Assembly (NCBI GenBank): GCA_949316495.1 | Contig: OX439010.1 | Coordinates: 9,774,001 to 9,838,000, forward strand | Length of the DNA: 64,000 bases | Direction: 5' to 3' | Origin: Amphiduros pacificus | Taxonomy: Eukaryota > Annelida > Polychaeta > Phyllodocida > Hesionidae | Shown here: positions 55,373-64,000 of the stretch, piece by piece | How positions within the stretch are numbered: the first letter of the stretch is position 1 | Layout of the letters: each line of letters begins with the position of its first letter | Translations under genes and position numbers: made by a program | The notes under the pieces: generated by a model | Databases searched by the model: none | What the model saw: the letters and a program-made list of their open reading frames with translations, nothing else | Told to the model about the DNA's origin: nothing

Positions 55373-56165
55373 GTATGGTTAACTGTAATACGCAATCCAT
55401 TCTATCCATCTTGTTTACGATTAAGCAGTGTAGATGGGGCAATTATTTGCACAAGTATGGTAGGTTGGAGTATTGTAGAGTCAACGGTAATGGCTGACTG
55501 TTTGATGAGAGGTAATTAGTTTTAACATGGCATGTCAGCGTGTGTTTATCACCCAACATAGCACAATGGTCTGCCCCCGACACATGCAACAACATGGGCT
55601 AAACACACACCTAGTACCACAGGTTAAGTGCCCATAAAACGCTCGTAGACATTGCCTTTTGTCATTCAATGGGGTTAAATATCAAATGGGGACACGCTTT
55701 TATGAATAATATCCAAATCTTTCATAATTTGGTTGTTTTATGGCTGCTCTGGTTTCTTTGGCATGGCTCCTTCCAAAGCTGAACTCGTCTTTTTTTTCCA
55801 GAGCGATCATGACTGCATGATTTCAATCTGAGTTTTTTTCTCCTTAAAAATGATTGGACATGCAATATTATACTAATAAAGATTTATGACAATAGAAAAA
55901 AAGTATGAATGGCAGCTCATCATCTGACTCCCCTTTAAAGGGAGCATTGTAAAAAGTGTTAAAAGCAATTGAGCTAGCCACAAAAGAGTCCTAACGAGAT
56001 ATTTACATTATGTAAACACTGCCAATGTGGGGCTACTGATGCTATTTTTATGTCAGATTTTAAATTTTTAATTTCTACCAACTCAATCTGTTCTTATATT
56101 ATCTCTATTCTCTGCCTCCAAAATGTTCAACTCAACCTACACCAATACATTGGGATACTCACAAT
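55373..56165. other. AT-rich sequence with no gene seen
   Basis: Nothing supportable. 55530-55660 is slightly richer in GC. Confidence 0.5.
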
Positions 56166-56335
56166 AATTCTAGATGAAGATGTAAATGATATTTGATATA
56201 TCACCCATAAGATGTATATGACGTTACAATCAGATATTAATGATATAACCTTGATATGTATATGATATTCTTATCAAGATGTACATGATGTGACCATCAG
56301 GTATTTTTATGATATATGGTATTTTTATATGAAAC
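56166..56335. repeat. Degenerate tandem repeat around a GATGTATATGA motif
   Basis: Four or five variants of AAGATGTATATGA(C/T) with ATCAGATATTAATGATAT-like spacers, at roughly 50-55 bp. Strongly decayed. Confidence 0.6.
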
Positions 56336-58179
56336 TGTGATAAGGTATGTCACTTCATTATCAGAAGGAAAAGAATATTGATATTTATAAAGGATCAATA
56401 ACACTACATTGCAGTAATATCACTACTCGAAATTAATAAAAGGGAATGAATATTCAGCCAAATACATTAACTTTGGTTACTTTTCAAAATTGCTATAAAA
56501 TCAAATCTTATAATTCCAGATTCGCAGAAAAATGAATTGATATTGAGAAGCTCATTTCTAATGTATGATCCCCAAACCAAGCTGTAAAATGCCATGTCAA
56601 GTAGACCAAACAGTTGCTGAACTGTTCACCTTACATCTTAGCTCATAAAATATTAAACATGTAACATTAGTCAAATTGGAGGATCCAGTGTGTGGGATGC
56701 ACAATGCCTCATATCATTAATAGTAAATCATTGGTTATAGATATAATACCCACTATCACATTGCATATGAGATGAAAATAATGATATCTGTGTTACTAAT
56801 ATTACCATATGGAACTAATGTAATGCACGCAGTACTAATACTTTAGAAAATCGGAATACTCAGTTATACTGTTATATTTTATGGTTAATGCTATTCTATG
56901 GATTGAACAATTTGGCATCTAGGTATTTGATTTCTGCAAAAATATAGTTATTGATACATTCTGTCCAGTAGGTCAAGTATAAATCAGAGTCTGATGTTTT
57001 CACAATCTTTGTATTCATCTATCAATATTGAGGAGTAAAATGGATAAAAGTAGATTTGATTTTTGCTATGATCTGTGGACGGAGTTAAGGTGATCTCATT
57101 CATTTAAATTGAAAATAAAAATCATACCTTTATGAATCCCAAAGACTTTATTCAGATGGGATTGAATCTCCCTGATCATGACAATATCAATCAAAGATGT
57201 TTATGATTAGACAGTGACGTCATCATCTCTGGTTTTATTATAACATTGTAACATGCAGAAGAAGATCACAAGAGTGTTGTACACAAGGCTCATCAATTAT
57301 GTTACGCTTTCATATGATCAGTTACCAATATTAAGATACCAGATACTTTATTAAACTGAATACAGTTCAGATATTTGGCATGAGGAGGTACATTGAGACA
57401 TGTTATACATTTCATACAGATTTGAAAATATGGATTACTACTGTTGAGATTATAAATTCAAAACGTGCATTCTGTAACGTATTGTCTGATGGTTCAATAC
57501 TCTTTCTAATTGTCATAATTCTGCATTTTCTAGTTGATGAGATGTCATTTCAAGGAGTAATGTTTGCATTTTGTTAGAACAACAATTCCTGTTTGTCTCC
57601 ATTTATGATGTCACTATCTCAAGACAAACTCCATGGAAATGCACTAATTCTTTGTTAAAAGTGGATCATTCGGCCAAGGTCAAATATTGAGTATACTTTT
57701 TCACAAAGATGAAAAAAATGCTTTGAAAAATACACGATTCATAAAAAACAGTACGCCTCATCATATAATGATGTTTTCTATTGAGAGTTAAACCTCAAAG
57801 ATGGCAGGAATGTACATAGAATTAGGTCGGGATGAGTGGGAATATTAATGTAATATCAGTCAGAGAAGCTAATTATCAGCAGGAAAATTGGAAACAATAG
57901 ACACATGCTCACTCATAGTAGAAAAGCAAACAGCCAAAGATTTATCATATTTTGTGCAATAAATATAATAAATGTAATAAAGATGTCACATTGTATTTGT
58001 CAGAACCCATGAAGCAGAATTCAAAATATTGGTAAAAGATCTATTCATTATATCCGCTAGGAAGTTCACAATAAGTAGCTTCTGATGATTGTTTTACAAG
58101 AGATACTTGTGTGGAGAACTATGACGATCCTGTGTTATAGCAATACAACTTGAGATGATGAAGCATTAACCCTTGTGAC
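56336..58179. other. AT-rich sequence with no gene seen
   Basis: Only one frame over 60 codons (57380-57577), without recognisable motif. Confidence 0.55.
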
Positions 58180-58340
58180 AGGTTTTCCTGCCGCCAGCAC
58201 CTGCCGCTGGCTCTGCTGGTTGCGTCTTAGCCTCGCAGACAGATACAGTCCATCATGATGTTCATTACGGAGGCAAATATTTCAACCAAAGGAGGCAAAT
58301 ATTATGTGGGTCGGAGCAATGAGCTCCGCAAATAGGACGG
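58180..58340. promoter_or_regulatory. Short GC-richer island, candidate non-coding element
   Basis: Complex sequence with GCCGCCAGCACCTGCCGCTGG (58190-58210) and a twice-used GGAGGCAAATATT phrase (near 58269 and 58292). Regulatory role is a guess from composition. Confidence 0.2.
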
Positions 58341-59289
58341 TCCGTGACCAAATTTGCAGCCTCTTCTTTGTAATCTATGGCTCATCTATATAATCTATTC
58401 TCTCTTATGCTCCCCTACATCAACACATGTGACCAGAATTTAAACACCCAACTTGCCACTCTCAGCTTATGTTTTGTCCAAATGGGAGACTACAGTTGGG
58501 GAATAATCGTGAATCTTTCAAAAGAAAAAACTATTCTCATTTGCTAGTGGAAAGAATTTAATTCTTTTCAGTAGCAATTCTTACCAGATGTCCACAATAA
58601 ATACAATGTTTTCATAATATTTTTTAATTACTTGCTCAAACAACATTTCACCCAACCCCTACATCATAATATTTATGTTTGTTTTCTGCACAACCACAAG
58701 AACATATTACTCGCAATACAAATATCAATGTCCTTCTAAACAATTGTGTATAGTAATTGTTTTTCATGTCATTTTAGAAGGATGACTCTATCAAGTGAAT
58801 TCCCTTTCTCTTTATTTGGGTAATATAAAAGCAGGATCCTAATCTTAAGAAGAGTAAGGCATTGTGTTCCCGTGGCTGACACCTAATTTGGACCCTATCT
58901 AGCTCGCACTGTGCAAAAAGGGTTGGGTTGCTAAGAAAAAAGGCAAATCTAAATCCTTTGAGGCTTTTAGTTTGCAAATGCTTCTAATCAGATTATTGTA
59001 ATGTTTATGACACTGATAAACATTATCATCGATGCAGTTCACTATTCAGTCAGTTGTTTTAGATGCATTTGTGGTGTAGTGTTATGTTCAAACTGTTTTG
59101 ATGGATAAAATATGAATAAAACATGATTAGAGATAAAATACTAAAGGTTCATATGTGATCCAAAATATACAGCAAACCTATTGGTCAGCTGTTGTAAATG
59201 GCTGCTATAATGATTTGATATGAAGCCAGTTTGACACTGATGCATTTAACTGTCAAGACACATGTGAACCACAATGAATTATTAAGCAT
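58341..59289. other. AT-rich sequence with no gene seen
   Basis: A 67-codon minus-strand frame (58774-58977) is not recognisable. No repeat seen. Confidence 0.5.
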
Positions 59290-59960
59290 TATGTCTGTTG
59301 TGTCATAATGATATGTGACAACTGTACTGGGTGATATCCGAGGGTACCTAAGGTCGTGTTACACTCAGTACAGAGGGCACGGATCACGACTGCCTCTGCA
59401 TTGAATACCACAACGCTTTCATTATATGGCAGCCATAGGCTGGCATAGAATGCACAGATGTCCCTGCATCTTGCCAAGCCATATACCATTCCAATTACCG
59501 TGTTTAGGAGGCCAAAAGCACTTTATGTTTCCGGTCACTATATTTCCACCCTCTCCTAAAAGTTTATATAGAGAAACTTGATATTTTAAACTCTAATGAT
59601 TAATTTAATCTCCAATGGCTTCTGTGAGCCGAGGTCACTGGTTGCCTTACTTATATAAAAGTGGAAGAATGGCAGGCCTTATAAATGTCGAAATCAGAGT
59701 TTCCTCAGACTTGGTCATGTCAAACCAAAAAAAACTTGAGAACGAGGCTGTATGAGTTGTGTTGTAGGAAGTTGAACTATGGACGGTGTCAGGAAGAAGT
59801 CGTTTTGTACAATTTATGGCAACCGTAGAAGTCTATCTGCAGGCTGGTCAGCTAGAACATGCTGCCATTTCATTGGTCCATTGGTCACAAACAAGCTCTG
59901 CACCAAATGGCAGCAGGATCGCACCAAATTTCAGCTGAGCAGTATAATGTTAGGCAGCAC
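59290..59960. promoter_or_regulatory. Mixed-composition island, candidate non-coding element
   Basis: GC-richer than its surroundings, with frames of 64-66 codons on both strands and no family signature. Candidate regulatory block or unrecognised exon. Confidence 0.2.
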
Positions 59961-62900
59961 ACCCCAAGACTAAGGTACAGAGGAAAATTTAGAGTGTGCC
60001 TTATTGACCATGATTAGGTTTCATTGAGCAAGTCTGATTCTATGTAGCTTAGCCCAAGACGTTTCACACCTGATTAAACATGAGTTGTTCTACAAAGAAG
60101 TGAGATCCATTAACATTCTATGGAATCTCTTATTTGCTGACTTTCTGGGGTTGTACCTGATTAGATCAAATGAGATGTTAGTCCCATGATATATCAACTG
60201 GCGGAAATCTTATTCACTGAAACAGAATGAACTATGCAATACAGTTTCTCCAAGGATCTTTGCATAATAAGACTATACTGCCTTATGAATTGGCTTGATA
60301 TTTAACCTGCATTCAATTTCCCATTCATTCTAAGTATTATTATTATTCATAATAGAATATCTATTTCAGGAACTGTGTTTCTCATAATAGCCACTTATTG
60401 TGAGAAAAAGCCTAATTTCACACCACTATGGTTCTGAAGGCTGTATTTTTTTCGAATATGTTTGGAGGCAAGACCAGAGAGTGGGGTATGTAAAGTCAGG
60501 GGGAGGGGGGTAACTAAAATTGCTAGTGGACAGTGGTCAGTGAAGTAGAAGACTCTGTGGTATAACAAACCTGAGGCTGGTCACAAGGGTACAACATGTC
60601 AGCCTTCATACAAGCATCGGTCAATGTCTGACGGCCTAATATGCCCGGCCTCCGTCTGCTCCTAGTCCCACATCGATTTCCACCATATTGAATATGTCTC
60701 ACTCCATATCATGTTTGATAGAAACACCAACATTTTTGTTTCCCTCAACAAGATTAATTGATAAAAAATATAAGTGCTTAATATTGAACAAAAAATATTT
60801 TTATTCATTAATCCTTGAATAAACTTCTATAACGTTAAAATTGTAAGTAAGTAGACCTATATTAAGACACACACACAATGTTGACAATTTTGACAATTTT
60901 GTTAAATGCTGTCATTTTCAATGCTTCAAACTGAACAAAGATCTTTGTATTTAACTCCAGTGCATATGAGGGTATTCTACCGAAAGGAACAGCCACAATG
61001 GTGAACCTCGTGTGTTAGAAAGCTTGCATTCCCAGATGCTTCCGGCCACTCAGCTTGTCATTACTCCACAGATTTCTCTTCAAAGGCTTTTGGAATTGAT
61101 GTCTATCAATATCTGTGATGTAATTAAGAATAATTAATATTTGTTTGGGCAGTGTGCTCAATAGCCTTTCATGGCCAGATTCACAAATATTGGTATTGCC
61201 GATTTTGATCAAAGGGTAGACCCTTCGGGTAGAACTTTACTATCCAGGCCTAGTGTTTGTAGTGTTAAATCAAGTCAGCTCTAAAAGACAAACCGACAAC
61301 TTTGATGAAAAATGATTTCTTTGTCAAACATCAAAGAACAGGGTTGGGTTTGTCAGCGTTATGGTGGCAGAATGGTTATTTATGTTGATACGTGGGGCCT
61401 TGTGGCTTTAGTATGACCTAGGGGGCTGCTTGGTTGGGAAGGGGCGTACCCAGTCTGTACCTCAGGAGATCACAGTTGTATTCAACATGCATGCAAGTAC
61501 CAGGATGTACCTACTGTGCTATAACGGAAATAACTGAAATAGGACAGCGGGAAGTGAGGTGAAGACCTTTGACATAATAATTAAGACATGGACAATTCTT
61601 GAGTAAGTGCAAGGAACTCTGATAAAAGAAAATGATAATATTTCCCTTTTCTCTCAAACGCTCATTATTCATGATAGCAATTTATTTTAATATGTTAAGT
61701 GATTGTTTGAGAATCAAAATCTAGGGAAATGACAGCCCAATTTAGCATGATGTGTTTATGTGTTGATTATATTACATCACAGAATGTTATTTCTTTAACA
61801 AAATAGGAAACACTGCAGTAATTTAGGAAATAATAGACGAACATCTGGCTGCAAAATTGAAACTGGGAGATTATGATTATGTAAGATGACAGGAGAGGGG
61901 GAAGGTAAAAACTGCCAAAATAATCAATTCTAAAGTGACATGGGTCGATAAATTTCAAGGATGTTATTTCGTGAATATTTAATGATGTAACAAGACACAT
62001 CCTAAGTGTCGACAGAATAAATGGTGAGCCCCTTAGCTCCTAGATAAACAGATCCATACCATATTACAGTTTATTGCCCTATGATAAACTTAAAGATATT
62101 CTTTTAAAATAAACCTTATGTTGATCAATGTGAGGCTGAGTACTTATTTTGTCATCTTTTTAAAACGTTTCAGTTAATATATGACAGTTTAAATATTATA
62201 TATTAAAATACCAAATATCTAATAAGCAGGTTAATATTTGTGTCAAATAAAAAGATATATCTGTTTTGCACAAAAAGCAATATTTGTGTTTTTTTATTAT
62301 TTGAATGTGTGTTATTGTATTGGATATATGTATCGAATAACAAATGTATTGACCACAGGAGATTACAACCTTGCTTGTAAATAGCAAGGTAGAGAGATCC
62401 AAGTAAATATCATTTACATACAGCAGGGCAAAAAGGGATAAAGGTGCTTGTCAGATCCATAAAAAAGCTTTTTGTTGCAAAACTTCAAAGAAAAGTGCTT
62501 TGTGAACACAATGGTGCTGACATGTTGGAAAATCAATCTCTGGCAAAATTGGAGGTGTATGCATGGAAAATGGATACCACAGGACAAACTGCAGCTGTGA
62601 CACAGATTTCTCTACGGGAAGGAAACATACAAGAAAAGGGCGTTTGTGCCACCCTGGTGGATCTATTTTCCTTGTAGTGTACTTGAACAATGGGCTATGA
62701 CTGCGGAATTGTAATTTCTAAATATTTTTTCACCACAGGCTGATGTTCTAGGTTGATCGGTTTTAGTCAGACACTTTGGTATACAAATTTGCGGCATTGA
62801 AACGGTAATATAAATTATAGCAACAACAACGATTCAAACAATATCAGGTTTCGTTTATCATTGTGGATTTATGACAATAATTCTGTCAAAATTTTATAAA

Positions 62901-64000
62901 TATATTTAATAATTTCTCAAAATTAATCAAAGTTTTCATAGTTTATTTGAGCTCCAAAGATCCATTCAACTAGTGAGATTTTAGCATTGTAGAAATGCAT
63001 AGGAACACCTTACTGAACGTGTGTAGATTTAACATAGTATATTGCGTGACATCCCTATATTTTTAATTATCTAGAATATGCTTTCCATATCATAATATAT
63101 TTGGTAGAGCATATATTTTGACAAGCATCTTTATAGTGAAAGGACCACATCAACTTCAAAACTGATTTCAACCGATTTCAACTGATTTCACAAGAGGAAT
63201 GCATTATAATATTTAAAATAAAAATGGGATGAATATTATAAGATGAAAATTAGATTTGATAATGTTGGATGAATTTCATAGGTGTACTGTAAATGTTAAA
63301 TCGATGATTTCCGTGAATACATTCTAGCCACATTTGATCTTTTTAAAAATGACAGAAGCTTTGAAATGGGCATTTATCATTTGATTATGCAAGTATTGAT
63401 TTTGTAGTCAACATTTTGAGATTTAAGCATCAGCTGTCAGACAATTTGACAGATATTCTAAAAATTTGAAAATAACAGTAAGACAAATGAGAAAATTATT
63501 CTGTCATTAGAGACAGGTTCTCCTAATCGGGTACTTTACTCATCTGTATTAGATCACGGCACCAAATGATAGAGAAATATATACTGTAATCACTCAATTA
63601 ATACTTCTATGAATACATTTTGAGCAAAATGTTGATGATGAAATAAAAACAATAGATTGCAAGAAATTGCTTCCACTAATATTTGGAACAGTATTTAGGC
63701 TTTAATTTGGGACTACGATAGCTATATTATGTTTCATATTCATTTATTTGAAAAAAACTATTTGCAACGTTATCTAGTGAGGTGCATCTCAAAAATATCA
63801 GAGAGGAAGGAAAATGTATGATTTTCATATTTTAAATTCCTAAAGTGGCAAATATCCAGTCTTCTATCTTTTTTTCTAAAATGTTTCAGAAACATTAATA
63901 TGATAAAATTATCTACACACATAGTAATATAGCTAAAAGACAGATCCGGAATCAGACCTCTTACATTAGTAGAACTATTTATTTGACAGGGCAAGTTATA
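59961..64000. other. AT-rich sequence with no gene seen
   Basis: Four kilobases with only short frames. The opposed frames at 62444-62677 (plus) and 62451-62690 (minus) have no recognisable motif. A small triplicated ACTGATTTCA/ACCGATTTCA phrase lies near 63161-63190. Confidence 0.5.

Noticed and set aside
62444-62690. Overlapping 77- and 79-codon frames on opposite strands
   Set aside because: Neither has a domain; overlapping opposed frames of similar length are typical of chance in locally GC-richer DNA.

Overview
The window reads as metazoan, non-coding, AT-rich DNA, most likely from a mollusc (gastropod or bivalve). This is an inference. It rests on two copies of a tRNA-derived SINE whose 3' tail (GAAAT..TGTTGAAAG.GATGTAAAAC followed by CAAACAAAC) resembles tails common in mollusc SINEs, on CR1/L2-type LINE relics, and on long (TA)n, (TTA)n and minisatellite arrays. 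There are no operons, no ribosome-binding sites and no intact host gene that I can recognise. Most open frames are short chance frames or readings of tandem repeats. The stretch is best described as a gene desert or the inside of a very large intron.

Layout: 0-10 kb holds an acidic partial reading frame at the left edge (minus strand), a 34-bp minisatellite, a dispersed repeat present twice (1498-1743 and 6919-7145, each ending in a TA microsatellite), a 250-bp (TTA)n tract and a minus-strand SINE. 10-15 kb holds complex, GC-richer sequence with homeodomain- and FOX-like sites, then a 1.2-kb array of a 19-bp unit. 15-17.3 kb holds very long TA tracts and a decayed minus-strand LINE whose reverse transcriptase region is split by one of them. 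18-20.7 kb is complex, non-repetitive DNA. 22-40 kb is unusually rich in minisatellites (units of about 34, 26, 113-129, 23, 18, 31, 92-123 and 36 bp), with a plus-strand SINE at 38.0 kb. 41.1-41.75 kb is a second, plus-strand LINE relic that is internally deleted and keeps its normal C-terminal end. 42-51 kb alternates AT-rich filler with four compact GC-richer blocks. 50-64 kb is mostly AT-rich filler with a few weak tandem repeats.

Two themes stand out. First, mobile-element fossils: two LINE relics of one superfamily, a SINE family with a conserved palindrome in its body, and an unnamed repeat ending in (TA)n. Second, at least twelve unrelated tandem arrays in 64 kb. One has an 18-bp unit that also occurs as a separated inverted pair about 0.8 kb away. 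The GC-richer islands are candidate conserved non-coding (cis-regulatory) elements, but sequence alone cannot prove this. I saw no retrovirus, LTR element, Polinton, CRISPR array, tRNA or rRNA gene.
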